Position numbers and translations under genes: made by a program | Shown: positions 1-52,505 of the stretch, piece by piece | How positions within the stretch are numbered: position 1 is the stretch's first letter | Layout of the letters: each line of letters begins with the position of its first letter | DNA from: Petrolisthes cinctipes | Taxonomy: Eukaryota; Arthropoda; Malacostraca; Decapoda; Porcellanidae | DNA length: 64,000 nt | Assembly: GCA_033782935.1 (NCBI GenBank) | Contig: JAWQEG010001559.1 | Span: 2,047,001-2,111,000, forward strand | Direction of reading: 5' to 3' | Notes under the pieces: model-generated | What the model was told of the DNA's origin: nothing | Database searches by the model: none | The model's input: only the letters and a program-made list of their open reading frames with translations

Positions 1-365
1 GAGAAGAACAAGAGAAGAATTAACTAGAGAATTGGAGTGGAACAAGAACAAGAGAGGGACAATATATCCGTCTCCTTGCATAAAAATTAATAAATTTAGC
101 ACTGTGTAGAGAAGAATTAACAAGAGTATTGGAGTGACGAGAGGACAAGAGAAGGACACTACAGTATTGGAAGGATGTTGGAGGCTTCTGAAATGCTTTA
201 CAAGTAACTCAGTCCTGGACCCACAGCTGTAAGGAGAGAAACAAGAGTGAAAATAATAATTGCACTTGATAAAATACGTACAGTGTGCTTTGTTGTTGTA
301 TAAAGTAAATAGCAATTGGTAGCCGGTTGGGTAATATTTTTCTCATCCCACACCTATACTGTACA
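1..365. other. No feature recognised
   Basis: AT-rich sequence with two partial repeats of 'agaagaattaac' near positions 5 and 111. No exon, hairpin or transposon end was seen. Confidence 0.5.
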
Positions 366-528
366 TTAAGGGGGAAGTACAGTTTTGGTACAGTAAATCT
401 GAAACAACTGCTTCCTCTCTAAACTATTTCAAGTAACAACAGGCCACCTGATTTCTATTAATCAGGACCTGTTTGTTTCCTGGCATACTACTGTAATGTA
501 CCAAAAGTATACTACACTATCCCCTTAA
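366..528. mobile_element. Family A palindromic MITE, copy A1
   Basis: Begins TTAAGGGGG and ends CCCCTTAA. The two arms are related but not identical. One carries GTAAATCTG..CAACTG..TTCC, the other CTTTTGGTACATT-like sequence. In family A both arms usually contain GATTCCTCCAAA followed by a block ending in GCAACAACAGG or CAGGAAACAGG. No coding capacity; a non-autonomous element is inferred. Confidence 0.75.
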
Positions 529-578
529 TTGTGACAGTTTAATTCATTCATTAAGTGTGTGCTCAGAGTCCGATCATA

Positions 579-800
579 GGGGCATAGGCAAGAACCATCG
601 ATTCATTTAAGCCTTAAGGACCCTGTGATCGTATATGAAAATTGGAGGTTTCTGATTCCTCCTGACCATGCCACGAAACAAGCTCCTTCCATATAGGTGA
701 CAATGGTTTGGTACTGATATGATGAGTGATGAGTTCATAGACACAATACAGAGCCATTGTACCATTACCACACCACGAATGTTTTTGCCTATGGCCCATA
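579..800. mobile_element. Family D hairpin element split by half of a family B element
   Basis: The ends 'ggggcataggcaagaac' and 'gtttttgcctatggccc' are complementary and belong to family D. Between them, about 612-703, lies only one arm of family B (CCTTAAGGACCCTGTGATCG to AAGCTCCTTCC). The other B arm is missing, so B either inserted incompletely or lost an arm by deletion. Confidence 0.6.
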
Positions 801-1047
801 TTACTTGAAATTTACATAGAACAAAATACTGTAGTGTGTTTTTTTAATGCACACGACTACTAACCAAATAAGTATGACTCCTAATTCTCACATAATTTTT
901 AAAGTATGGGTTGGGATGAGAAACCCAACACAACAACAATACCAACAACAGAAAAATAAGAAAGAAAGGATAATTATCAATACCATATAATAGTCTATTT
1001 GTTTGTTTATTCCCGGCAGACAGTAAATATATATCTTGACGATATAA

Positions 1048-1230
1048 TTAAGGGGGTAATAATACACTTTTGGTACATTGGAGTACCTTGATTCCTCCAA
1101 AGTATATATGCCAGGAAACAACAGTACTAGATAGAAAAATATAATGTTGGCCTGTTGTTGCTTGGAATAATTTGGAGGAATCACGCAGTTACTCCAAATT
1201 TACCAACACTGTAATAAAATACCCCCTTAA
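1048..1230. mobile_element. Family A MITE, copy A2
   Basis: TTAAGGGGGTAATA at the left end and TACCCCCTTAA at the right end, with the GATTCCTCCAAAGTATATGCCAG arm first. One of the cleanest A copies; both terminal TTAA are intact. Confidence 0.8.
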
Positions 1231-1245
1231 TGAGTAGTTGAAATT

Positions 1246-1409
1246 TTAGGTAGGGTAATATTACAGTCTTTGTAATGTGAACAGAGTCCTCCAAACTGTG
1301 TAAGGAAACAGACCATATCGACTAAATCATTGGTACACTGTTGCTTTGGACTAGTTTGGAGAAATTGGTTAGTTGTTTCAAATGTGCCATAACTATATTA
1401 CCCCTTTAG
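1246..1409. mobile_element. Degenerate family A MITE, copy A3
   Basis: Lies 15 bp beyond A2 in the same general layout (GTCCTCCAAACTGTGTAAGGAAACAGACC, then GTTGCTTTGGACTAGTTTGGAG). Terminal TTAA sites are eroded, so it is older than A2. Confidence 0.55.
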
Positions 1410-2265
1410 GTCTGATGTGAACATTTACTGCCTGAAAGAGAAAAACAACAACAATAACTTTATACTGTACTAAGATCACCTTAATTTAGCATGCATCACC
1501 AAGTAACAGAGGTAATCATCACACTAACACCAACACCCATTACAGTACACTACAAACGTGAGGTCAAAGTACTGCATAAGTACAGTTGTAGTGAGGCATT
1601 TTGTGATCACTTTGGTATAGTAATTCTATTCCTTTCATTCAACACCTTATCAACTCTTAATTACTTGCTTTATAAATGATCTGCATAATTAATTGAGAGT
1701 GAATATCATCAAAGATGATTATACTATATGGTAATCCCTTGTTTTCCACTGTTGTACTGAGGTTACAAGAGAGTACTGATGCAACCCACCTAACCTACCT
1801 GCCTGGTTTACGGGCAGTGACAAACCTCGATAGAAAGTCTGTCACCATATAGTGTGGTGATCAAAATATGAGACACTATCAGTACAACAACCATAAAGAC
1901 CCAGCAAAGTGGTCAACAATACTTGTAAAAAAGAATAAGATGAATATATATAAAAAGAAAATAAATATAAATAATAATACACTGTAATTATAATAAAAAT
2001 AAAATATAAATGATAACAAAAAAAAAAAAAATAACATAACAGATGAACTATAAACTGTATTAGTGTGATCACAAATACCCGTCCACAACTGTAACTTATG
2101 AGAACTTTCATACGAGTTTAATGCACTATATTGCAACACTAAGTCAATTACACTCTTGTTTTATACTATGGCAATGCTTTACTTACCCGGCTCAGCTTTA
2201 CATAGTACTGGGTGGGTGGGTGGGGTGGGAGCTGTGGTTCTACTCTGCATATCTGTGTGTGTGGG
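1410..2265. other. AT-rich intergenic DNA, no gene seen
   Basis: Contains a fragment like the end of family I ('aatcccttgttttccactgttg', about 1733) and a very A/T-rich stretch at 1920-2040. The ORFs here are low-complexity and have no recognisable protein character. Confidence 0.5.
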
Positions 2266-2535
2266 GAGGTGAGGTGTATGGGGAGAAGTGTGTGTGTGTA
2301 GGTAGGTGAATAGGGTCTGAGAAGTGTGTGTGTGTACATAGGTCTATGGGGAGAAGTGTGTGTGTGTGTGTGTACTCTGTGTGTGTGTAGATAGGTGAAT
2401 CGGGTCTCAGAAGTCTGTGTGTGTGTGTACATATGTGTATGGGGAGAAGTGTGTGTGTGTGTGTAGATAGGTGAATCGGGTCTCAGAAGTGTGTGTGCAT
2501 GCATTGATGTGTATGGGGAGCAGTGTGTGTGTGCC
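2266..2535. repeat. GT-rich tandem repeat
   Basis: Four or five imperfect units built from (GT)n, 'agataggtgaatcgggtctcagaag' and 'tatggggagaagtgtg'. Period is roughly 65-75 bp. Confidence 0.8.
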
Positions 2536-2576
2536 ACCAGGGGAAGGAAGGTAACTTATAGAGGCAGAGGAGTTGT

Positions 2577-3062
2577 AATAGGAATGGAAGAAATAACAGA
2601 ATATCAGGAGTGAGTGGGAGAGGAATAACAGAATAACAGGAGTGAGCGATGGAGGAATAACAGTATAACAGGAGTGAATGATAGAGGAATAACAGAATTA
2701 CATGAATGAGTGGTGGAGAAATGACAGAATAACATGAGTGAGTGGTGGAGGAATAACAGATTAACAGGAGTGAGTAGAGGAGGAATAACAAATTAAAAGG
2801 AGTGAGTGGTGGAGGAATAACAAGAGTGAGCGATAGGAATACCAGAATAACAAGAGTGAGTGGTGGAGGAATAACAGGAGTGAGTGGTGGAGGAATAACA
2901 AGAGTGAACGATAGGAATACCAGAATAACAAGAGTGAGTGGTGGAGGAATAACAGGAGTGAGTGGTGGAGGAATAACAAGAGTGAGAGATAGGAATAACA
3001 GGAGTGAGTGGTAGGAATACCAGGATACCAGGAGTGAGTGATAAAGGAATAACAGGAGTGGT
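2577..3062. repeat. Tandem array, unit about 24-27 bp
   Basis: About 18 units of the type 'ggaggaataacaggagtgagtgg', in places organised as a higher-order unit with 'gataggaataccagaataac'. Open frames on both strands follow from the repeat and are not genes. Confidence 0.85.
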
Positions 3063-3279
3063 AAAAAACATTAAATAAAAGGTTCAGCAGAATAAGAGTT
3101 TTCCTAAAGGGAGGATAAGGAGTTGATTGATAATTATTCACTGTATATCTCTTGTAAACTCGACAAAAAGGACATAATAAAAATAATTATCAACGAGGTG
3201 TTCCGAGACAAAACTGACCAAGTACCAAAACAAACAAGTGGAATGCATTAAAAGCAAGTTAATTAATTTTTTTGAAGTG

Positions 3280-3425
3280 ATTGGAAGGGGTACTGATTCC
3301 TCCAAACTATGCCTGTAAAAGCAGGACCAGAATAAAAACAATAATGATTGTTGCTTTGAATAAGTAGTTTGGAGGAGGAATCAGTTGCTCCAGATTTACG
3401 ACCAACACTGTACTACTGTACTCCC
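3280..3425. mobile_element. Family A MITE, copy A4, left end eroded
   Basis: Retains ACTGATTCCTCCAAACTATGCC, then TTTGGAGGAGGAATCAGTTGCTCC and the ATTTAC..CCAACACTGTAC arm. The left TTAA is not clear. Confidence 0.6.
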
Positions 3426-3969
3426 TCAAATAATTTCTTTAGTTCCTCGTCTAACAAAACATGTGATTGTGTTGCTATAATTTTGTACTGTACTATGATA
3501 AACAATGTTGACACTCGGTTACGTGTGTCTCGAACTGCCTCGTGTACAAAGACGAAATAATTTCAATACACGTATATTCAGTAATGGATAATACATAGCA
3601 TGGATTTTAATTATTTTATATCTATATGTAGCCCTGAAGCTTAACTAGAAAGGCAGTGATGGCAATACTTAGCAGATAAGGCGAGGGGCTGGCAAAAAAC
3701 AAAAACAATTAGCAGAAAAGATAAGCACAAGATAATCTAAGCAATTAAATAATAATAAAAATAATAACCCTTACAGTACAACCACATAAGGAAGGAGTTG
3801 CCATATCCCTTATAGTGCAACATTTCTGGAGTGTTGTTTACATTTGTGAGTGAATGGTGATGGATGTACTGTACTCATATTGCAGTGTTTATTACAACAA
3901 TTGAGAGAGTCGTCCAGAAGCTGCCACAGGTGAAATGTAAACAGATAATGCACATTGTTATTATTGTAT
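3426..3969. other. No gene seen; possible distal poly(A) signal
   Basis: Non-repetitive AT-rich DNA. An AATAAA hexamer on the minus strand (3888-3893) lies 1.1 kb beyond the last Zasp stop codon and could be a distal poly(A) signal. Support is weak because AATAAA is common in AT-rich DNA. Confidence 0.3.
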
Positions 3970-4142
3970 TTAAGGGGATAGCATACATTTGGTACATTGG
4001 AGTGCCTTGATCCCTCTAAATATATATGCCTGGAAACAGGACCATATTAATTATTATAATGGTGGTATGTTGTTGTTTGGAATAGTTTGGAAGAGGAATC
4101 AAGTGCTCCAGATTTATCACCAACACTGTACTAACCCCTTAA
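3970..4142. mobile_element. Family A MITE, copy A5
   Basis: TTAAGGGGATAGCATACATTTGG at the left, CTAACCCCTTAA at the right. Both arms and the central AT-rich loop are complete. Confidence 0.8.
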
Positions 4143-4263
4143 GTAAAGTTCAGGACTGTGCAGTACAAAACAACACATGCAGCTTCTTACAAATTGCAAC
4201 ACACTCACACCAACACATTACAATATATATCCCATTATGTGATACAAGAATACTAAACTATGT

Positions 4264-4490
4264 ACAGTAGACCCTGGATATACAGTGGATAAATACTTGT
4301 ATCAACCACCACTTCATTTTACACTCTCAGTCACTCATTGAAGACCACCAAATGTTTTCCCAGGCTTCTGTTATTCATTACCATATGGACTAATTATGTG
4401 ATTTACTAAGCCTGCATTAAAAGGATAGTGTTAAATTCATTTATCTTATATTGATACAGGTACTTATTCATTGTATACCAAAGGTCTACA
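4264..4490. mobile_element. Family E element, copy E1
   Basis: Starts ACAGTAGACCCTGGATATAC and ends CAAAGGTCTACAG. The internal landmarks that define family E are present: CACCACTTCATTTTACACT, CACTCATTGAAGACCACCAA, AGGCTTCTGTTATTCATTACC and a variant of GAGCCTGTGTTAAAAGGAT. Confidence 0.75.
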
Positions 4491-4723
4491 GTGTGGATAG
4501 GAAGCTACGAGTACACAGTATAATTATAAAACCTATTAAAACAATTATTGGCGTCTTGTGTATATATTGTACAGTGTACCTATATATAACAATTCACACG
4601 CCAACCTCTTGTTTGTGTATGAAAAAAATAATCCTTAAAAGTAATAAGTATATATACTGTATTCATAAATATGAGCATATACAGGTAACAAATTGCTCAG
4701 ACAACCAAGATTAAATAAAGTGC

Positions 4724-4850
4724 TGTATGTAAAAACATCCGTGGTGTTGACGATGGCTTGGTACCAGTACGACGACTCCATACACAAACAACAAAGCCAC
4801 CGTACCAGTACCACGCCATCAACACCACGGATGTTCTTGCATATGGACCA
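4724..4850. mobile_element. Family D hairpin element, copy D2, 130 bp past the Zasp stop
   Basis: Arms AACATCCGTGGTGTTGACGATGG and its complement can form a stem of about 50 bp around a short loop. It sits just downstream of the terminal Zasp exon in the direction of transcription. If the transcript runs past the ATTAAA at 4907-4912, this hairpin is in the 3' UTR. Confidence 0.75.
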
Positions 4851-4979
4851 CTGTCTGAAAATGTCCAGACTAATAACTCAATACAGTCCAAAAAAAAAAC
4901 TTAAAATTTAATTATTGTATTATTATTATTATTATTATAAGATTACTGTTTGTTCCTACTTTGAGGATTTTTAGGGGAA

Positions 4980-46452
<41,473 letters not shown>

Positions 46453-46554
46453 CTGTAAAAACAAAATGAGAAGCATAAGAAACACACATTAAGATTTACA
46501 AATACATATATAAGTTTCCTATACATACATTCAAGTCTAGGGTCAAAAATTTTT

Positions 46555-46621
<67 letters not shown>
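46555..46621. repeat. (AG)n microsatellite
   Basis: (GA)33, uninterrupted. Confidence 0.95.
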
Positions 46622-46622
<1 letters not shown>

Positions 46623-46774
46623 TTACAGTCAGACGGAAAATAATAATAATAATAATATTCTCAAACTTCACTACGATACCAAAAAACGCGACAGAACTTT
46701 AGGCCATGACTGTACAGCAATACATACGGTACTGTTTGCTGTACGAGTATAATATTATGCACCACACAAACCCC

Positions 46775-46985
46775 TCGAGATGCTGTGGTTGACGAACTGG
46801 AGCCTACTCATTCCTCCTCCAAAGCATGGCACAAAACAGGCCTTCTATAATTTGGGACACTTCTCATTGCATTGTGTTTCATAAGGATTGAGAAACTCTA
46901 TATGGAAAAGTGGAGGGTTCACTGAATCCTCCAAACTTAGTCGCGAAACACACACAGATCCCCTATTAGTAACAATAATATAATT
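46775..46985. mobile_element. Degenerate family C-like element, copy C7
   Basis: GACGAACTGGAGCCTACTC, ATTCCTCCTCCAAAGCATGGC and ATCCTCCAAACTTAGTCGCG; no TTAA ends. Assignment is loose. Confidence 0.4.
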
Positions 46986-47164
46986 GATTTGATTGATTGA
47001 TATTAGGTGCCACAACAGCGAGGTCGGTCATATGGGAATAAGGTGATTGAGAGGTGATTGGGACAGTGGTTGTGTTTACCAAGCTTAATTAATGGCATTT
47101 TAATATACAGTTGCAGAGTTTTGATATACACACAATTACTCTCTCTCTCGACTTAAGTTCACAG

Positions 47165-47628
47165 TTACACACACACACACACAGATTTACACACACACTC
47201 CCTCTCAATTCAGATTTACACACACACACTCCCTCTCAATTCAGATTTACACACACACACTCCCTCTCAATTCAGATTTACATACACACACTCCCTCTCA
47301 ATTCAGATTTACACACACACACTCCCTCTCAATTCAGATTTACACACACACACTCCCTCTCAATTCAGATTTACACACACACACTCCCTCTCAATTCAGA
47401 TTTACACACACACACTCCCTCTCAATTCAGATTTACACACACACACTCCCTCTCAATTCAGATTTACACACACACACTCCCTCTCAATTCAGATTTACAC
47501 ACACACACTCCCTCTCAATTCAGATTTACACACACACACTCCTTCTCAATTCAGATTTACACACACACACTCCCTCTCAATTCAGATTTACACACACACA
47601 CTCCCTCTCAATTCAGATTTACACACAC
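47165..47628. repeat. Tandem array of a 31-bp unit, about 15 copies
   Basis: Near-perfect units 'cacacacacactccctctca' plus 'attcagattta'. Resumes as diverged units at 48255-48330 after an inserted retrotransposon. Confidence 0.95.
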
Positions 47629-48254
47629 ATTATTATTATTATTATTATTATTATTACTTATATAGACCAGAGACACAAAGCTGGGAGAAAATGGAAGTAT
47701 TCTATCAATCCGAGGTCCCCAGCCCCATGAATCCAACCTGAAAAAAGAAGACGGCGTAGAGAAAGAAAGATGAGCAGTTAGCTAAAAAAAAAAAAAACAT
47801 GTTAGCCCTACTCTTGAAGCCAGCCAATCCTATACCACCAAAAGACAGATTCACCAAGGCCATTCCACAAAGACACAGACCAAGGGACAAACGATCGACT
47901 GTATTGACAAGTTCTACAGCGCGGCAATTGATAAGCAAACCTATAGGAGGCCAATGCACCACGAGTGACACGAGCTGAAACATACAGAGCTGGCAGAGAG
48001 GAGTTAAGGGGATGCAGCACATTACTTCTGATCTTGAACAGCATACACAATGATGCAACAGAACGATGGTGACTCAGATTGCAATCAAGTAAACCACCGG
48101 TAAGAAAATTAGCATTGGAAACAATCCTATCCAGCAACTTGAGATGGCAGTCAGCTGCTGAACACCACACTGGAGAACAGTATTCAATCAGAGGCAAAAC
48201 AAAGGAGTTAATATACCCAAATGGTTTAATTACATTCTCAAACGCGGCAGTAAA
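47629..48254 (-). pseudogene. 5'-truncated non-LTR retrotransposon (jockey-type) fragment
   Basis: On the minus strand, reading from 48197, the frame has PLIEYCSPVWCSAADCHL, KLLDRIVSNANFLTGG and ALYVSARVTRGALASYR. I know this pattern from the region after the reverse transcriptase of jockey-like elements in crustaceans. A frameshift near 47860 moves the end (GIGLAGFKSRANMF) to another frame. The 3' end is followed by (TAA)9 (ATT run 47629-47656 on the plus strand), typical of such tails. It sits inside the 31-bp array. Confidence 0.8.
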
Positions 48255-48480
48255 GTCCCTCTCGATTCAGATTTACATATACACCCACCCACCCTCTCTC
48301 GCTCTCTATTCAGATTAACACACACACATACTAACCAAAGCTCCCTCCCTTTCTACCTTCATGACGTTTCCATTAGAACACATGACGTGATTTTCTATTT
48401 TGACACATCAAACATCCGTCCAAGATGTTTCGGAGCAAAACAGGCATAAGAGTCATGTCACCCAGCTGTTCATTGTGCTA
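48255..48480. other. Remnant of the 31-bp array, then plain DNA
   Basis: 'tccctctcgattcagattta' at 48256 and 'attcagattaacacacaca' at 48309 are diverged array units. No gene. Confidence 0.6.
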
Positions 48481-48529
48481 TTCCTACTCTAAAAGACTGT
48501 GTTTATTATTATCAGATTGGGAATGAAGG

Positions 48530-48830
48530 GTGACGAAGGCCTGAGAGGGAGTAGGAGGGTGGGTGGGAGGGAGTGGGGGGAGCCTGAGAGGAGGTGGGGT
48601 GGTTGGTTGGTGGAGGAGGGGGAAAAGGGGGAGAGTAAGTGGGAGGGGGGAAAGGGGGAGAGTAGGTGGGAGGGGGAAAAGGGGGAGAGTAGGTGGGAGG
48701 GAGGAAAATTGAGGTGGGTGGGGAAGAAGGAAAATGGGGTGGGTTGGGGTAATGATGGGGGTTTGAAGGAGGGAGGGAGGGAGAGTGGAGGTGGGGAAAG
48801 GGGGGGGGGGAGGGGAGCGGCCAGTTTGAG
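48530..48830. repeat. G/A-rich tandem DNA
   Basis: Units of 'ggggagagtaggtgggaggg', with a run of ten G at 48803-48812. The complementary Pro-rich frames are not genes. Confidence 0.85.
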
Positions 48831-48917
48831 GGCATGAGTCACTCCCCCACTTTAAAAATACTCCCTCACACTGCAACACTTGCCGCTCCCCATCCACTCA
48901 TCACCAACATTACCTTC

Positions 48918-48954
48918 TAATATAATAATAATAATAATAATAATACCATTGGAG

Positions 48955-48992
<38 letters not shown>

Positions 48993-49016
48993 CAGGCCTT
49001 CATCTGCACACTGGAG

Positions 49017-49051
<35 letters not shown>

Positions 49052-49096
49052 CAGGCCTTCATCTTCACACTGGAGTATAATAATAATAATAATAAC
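48918..49096. repeat. Three (AAT)n blocks with a 30-bp spacer
   Basis: Each (ATA)n block is followed by 'accaggccttcatctgcaca' and 'ctggagtat'. Confidence 0.9.
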
Positions 49097-49114
49097 AACC
49101 TTCTCTCTTCTTAA

Positions 49115-49287
49115 TTAAGTGGGTAAAATACTTTTGGTACAGAGGAGTGTCTTGTTTCCTCCAAAGAATGCCACTATCGGCTACAAGACCACATGAACAA
49201 AAATACAGGTGGCCTTCTTTTGCTTGGAATAGGTTAGAGGAATCACTTTACTCTAGATTTACCACTAGCCCTACCACCCCCTTTTAA
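49115..49287. mobile_element. Family A MITE, copy A13
   Basis: TTAAGTGGGTAAAATACTTTTGG to ACCACCCCCTTTTAA; CTTGTTTCCTCCAAAGAATGCC and AGGTTAGAGGAATCAC arms. Confidence 0.7.
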
Positions 49288-49399
49288 CAAACCCTGAATC
49301 ATATCAACAAACATTATCATCAATATATTATAATCTGTCAGTGACCACCCACCAACCAACCCACACACCGACCAGTCTGTCAGTGTCTGTCAGTCAATC

Positions 49400-49575
49400 A
49401 GTTTGTCCCTATACATGTCCTGTCAAACCTCGAATCAGACAGCCAATTTGCATTTCCACTGACAGACAGCTCCTGACAAGTCAATTTACCTCTAAACTGA
49501 GAGACAGCTCCTGAGTCTTGACAGCCAATCTGCCTCTCTACTGACAGACAGCTCCTAACAGCCAGCCTGCTACTT
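49400..49575. repeat. Three imperfect 50-bp units
   Basis: 'ctgacagacagctcctgaca' type word at about 49460, 49500 and 49540 with 'agccaatttgc'/'cagccaatctgc'. Confidence 0.7.
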
Positions 49576-49679
49576 AGAAAATGATAAAAGAGCAAGAAAG
49601 AACAGCACTCCCTAAGCCTAAAAAACCCTGTACAGCAGCAGAAGGTGACACAAGGAGAAAGAGAGGGTGAGATAGAGTC

Positions 49680-50185
49680 GAGGTCACAGCAAACACGAAG
49701 TTATTGGAAGGAAAGATGGGGAACTGTTGAAGAATTGAGAGAGGGGGAGGAATTTATAGAGGTGAAACAGCAGACACGGAAGGAAATAGATAGTAGATAG
49801 AGAGAGATGGGATAGCAAGCACGAAGGAAATATAATGAAAGGAAGGACAGTTGGTTGGAAGAATAAAAAGGGAGGGAGAAGGTGATAGATAGAGAGATGG
49901 GATAGCAAGCACAAAGGAAACATAATGAAAGGAGGGACAGTTGGTTGGAAGAATAAAAAGGGAGGGAGAAGGTGATTGATAGATAGAGAGGTGGGACTGT
50001 AAGCACGAAGGAAACATAATGAAAGGAGGGACAGGTGGTTGGAAGAATAAAAAGGGAGGGAGAAGGTGACAGATAGAGAGGTGGGACTGCAAGCACGAAG
50101 GAAACATAATGAAAGGAGGGACAGTTGGAAGAATTGGAAGGGAAGGAAAAGGTTATAGAGAGGTCTGATAGAAAAAGAGACACGA

Positions 50186-50225
<40 letters not shown>
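49680..50225. repeat. Purine-rich tandem array, unit about 95 bp, ending in (AG)n
   Basis: Five units of 'agcacgaaggaaacataatg', 'aaaggagggacagttgg', 'ttggaagaataaaaaggga' and 'gatagatagagag'; (GA)19 at 50190-50224. Confidence 0.9.
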
Positions 50226-50227
<2 letters not shown>

Positions 50228-50242
50228 AGCATACACGACGAA

Positions 50243-50305
50243 GAATTGCTTGGAATAGTTTGGAGGAATCAGTTGCTCTAGATTTACCACCAACACTGTA
50301 ATCCA
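50243..50305. mobile_element. Family A half element, copy A14
   Basis: Only the right arm: GCTTGGAATAGTTTGGAGG and ATTTACCACCAACACTG, directly after the (AG)n-ending array. Confidence 0.6.
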
Positions 50306-50689
50306 ATCTGTACACTGCGTCATTCTTCTTGGTTGGGTACTTCAGTCACTTCAAGGGTCTAATATTATCTTCTATACCTTAACCCTCTTCTCTGGCGTGG
50401 ACACTTCTCCATTTATAACTCCCTTCTATTTATATCTCAGCTGGCCTGCATCACGTATATACTGGGTTCTTCTCTCTCTCTCTCTCTCTCTCTCTCTAAA
50501 ATGTGTGTATGTATATGTGTATGTATGTATGTATGCGTGACGTCACAGACATATATAAGGAACCCACCTCAAGGTATATATATATACTGTACTGTATAGT
50601 GAGTGAAGAAAAATATATGAGTATACCTTTTACACGGGTAGGTACTGTATGTGGAAATGATATCATTACATTATTTAGTATTTACACGT
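50306..50689. other. No gene seen; short (CT)n and GTAT repeats
   Basis: (TC)14 at 50470-50498 and 'gtatgtatgtatg' at 50505-50536. Confidence 0.5.
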
Positions 50690-51280
50690 AGGTATGTGGC
50701 ATTTACAGTAAGATAGGTTAGTTGGTCTTGTGTTTACATTGCGTTGTTTGGGGTTTGATGAGGGACAGAGATGGTAAGTATAGCAGGTGAAGAAGAAAAC
50801 ATAACATCAGTATATTATTTATTTGGGAAGGTATGAGGTACCGGTAAGTTGGTTGGTTTGTCTTTGTTTACCGGTACAGCCATGGGTGATAGTGGTGGAC
50901 CAGGGTCCAAGGAGTGTTGGACACCAACTGAACAGAGTTCCAACAAGTGAATTTTCCAAACCATTCTCAACGTTGAGAAAGGTTTAGAAGACTCAGTTTT
51001 TCGAACTCTGTTCAGTTGCTCTCCAACACTCCTTGGACCCTGGTACAGCACTATCACCCATGGCTGTACATTAGGTTGTTTTAGTTTTTCTTTGTTTATA
51101 TTGGGTTGTTTAAGTTTGTCTTCGTTGATATGAGACTGGTTTGTTTTGCTTTTGTTTACATTGGTTTGTTTTGTTTTTGTTTACACTAGTTTTGTTTTAA
51201 TTTGTTTACATTGGTGTGTTTTAGTTTGTCTTTATTTATACTAGACTGGCTTCTTTTGTTTTTGTTTACATTGTTTTGGT
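50690..51280. repeat. GTTT-rich tandem DNA interrupted by element O
   Basis: 'tttgtttacattggtttgtt' units of about 45 bp, mainly at 51070-51275, with a related piece at 50700-50760 and 'ggtttgtctttgtttaccgg' at 50853. Confidence 0.7.
50873..51068. mobile_element. Palindromic element O, 196 bp
   Basis: TACAGCCATGGGTGATAGTG and its complement at the ends, then CCAGGGTCCAAGGAGTGTTGG / CCAACACTCCTTGGACCCTGG, and GAACAGAGTTC inside. The centre is CAACGTTG. Confidence 0.8.
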
Positions 51281-51379
51281 GGTGACCCTCTTGTCCCTCC
51301 ACCTCCTTCATGAAGCTCTTGACATTCTGAGTGAGACGCCCTTCAAGTTCAGGGATCCTTATACCTGCCTCCCTGCAAC

Positions 51380-51520
51380 GTCACACACACACACACACAC
51401 ACACACTTATTACACACACAAACACACACACACACACACATACATACAGACACATAAGCACACACATACACATCATACACTTATTACACACACACACACA
51501 CATAAATATATATATATATA
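51380..51520. repeat. (CA)n and short (TA)n
   Basis: (AC)n interrupted twice by 'cacacttattaca', then (TA)9, immediately before the Penelope-like element. Confidence 0.9.
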
Positions 51521-51941
51521 TATTATCTTTTATACAAACGAGGTTGAAGGATATGGCTTGTTCTGCATTTATGAGTTTTTTATTTATGCTTTCAATAGAT
51601 CTAACAATTTTTCTTAAATCTTCACTTAGATGGTGGATGAGTGAGGCAAATGTTGAGTTGTTGGGGGAGGTCGACGTTTCGTCCAGTACATAGGACATCT
51701 TCAGGGAGAAGTGGTGATTCTGGGTGGGTGAGCGGTATTTATCCAATTTCCGTATGTGGGGTGGGCGGGGCCACCATGTCAGCAGCCTAGTGATTGGTGG
51801 ATGGGGGGTGGCGTCTGAGTTGTTGGTTGATTGTGGGTAAGATGTTAGATGCTTGTGGTGGGTCAGTAGGTGTTGGAGGTGTGGTGGGTATCCTGACGGT
51901 GCTGGTGATGTGTCGTTTTCTGGAGGGCAGTATTTGGAGGT
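51521..51941 (-). mobile_element. Left inverted arm (pLTR-like) of Penelope-like element, with hammerhead-like motif
   Basis: Complementary to 52506-52945 with few differences. On the minus strand 51703-51672 reads CTGAAGA, a GTCC..GGAC stem and GAAAC, the core layout of a hammerhead ribozyme. Confidence 0.75.
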
Positions 51942-51966
51942 CTTGTGTCTGGTTGTTTATAGAAGG

Positions 51967-52505
51967 TTATAGGGTTTCTATGTAAATTGCTTCTAGGTAG
52001 GAGAGTCGTCTGCTGTCTGTTTCTTTGTCTAATATGGTGGTATTATTTACTAGTTTGTCTCGGGTCAGAGCTTGGTTGTCGTGGGTACTGTAGTGGTCTT
52101 TTATAGATCCTGACTGGAGGTGCATGGTGAGCCGACGAGACAGTGACGTTTGTGTTTTACCAACATAGTGGTGAGGCTCACAGTCCACACCGTTACAGGT
52201 ATGTTGGTAAATCACGTGGTCGCTGTTCATCGGGCTCTTGGAGGTAGTAGGTCGGTTGTGTAGGGTTAGGTTCGAGGTTTTTGGAGACTTGTAGTAAATT
52301 ACTAGTTTGATCTCGCTGTCTGGGTCGGTGGGGTGGACATTCTTCTTTAGTATGTCCTTTAGTATGGTCTCGTCAGTCTTGTAGTCGGTGGACATGTAAT
52401 TGCGGTAGTATAGTCTGATGTCACTGTTGGGTTTGGTTGGGGAATTAACTTCGTACCATTTTTCTAGCTGGAATTTGATGGTGTTAGAGACGTCTGTGTT
52501 GGAAT
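51967..52505 (-). pseudogene. Penelope-like element GIY-YIG endonuclease fragment
   Basis: The frame ending with TAG-type stop at 51967 encodes the C-terminal part of a Penelope-like protein: DHVIYQHTCNGVDCEPHHYVG, then KTQTSLSRRLTMHLQSG and a terminal LSYLEAIYIETL. The Cys pair before YVGKT, the SRR of the second helix and the late Glu are as in GIY-YIG nucleases of Penelope elements (family knowledge). Upstream sequence with NVHPTDPDSEIKLVIYYKSP fits the linker. The reverse transcriptase that should precede it is absent, because the inverted arm begins instead. The first about 55 codons of the longer ORF are translation of that arm. Confidence 0.8.

Noticed and set aside
47111..47665. 184-codon frame and CRISPR-like regular repeats
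   Set aside because: The 31-bp units are contiguous with no unique spacers and the genome is eukaryotic; a simple tandem array.
48484..48897. Pro-rich frame on the minus strand
   Set aside because: Complement of the G/A-rich array, open in three frames.
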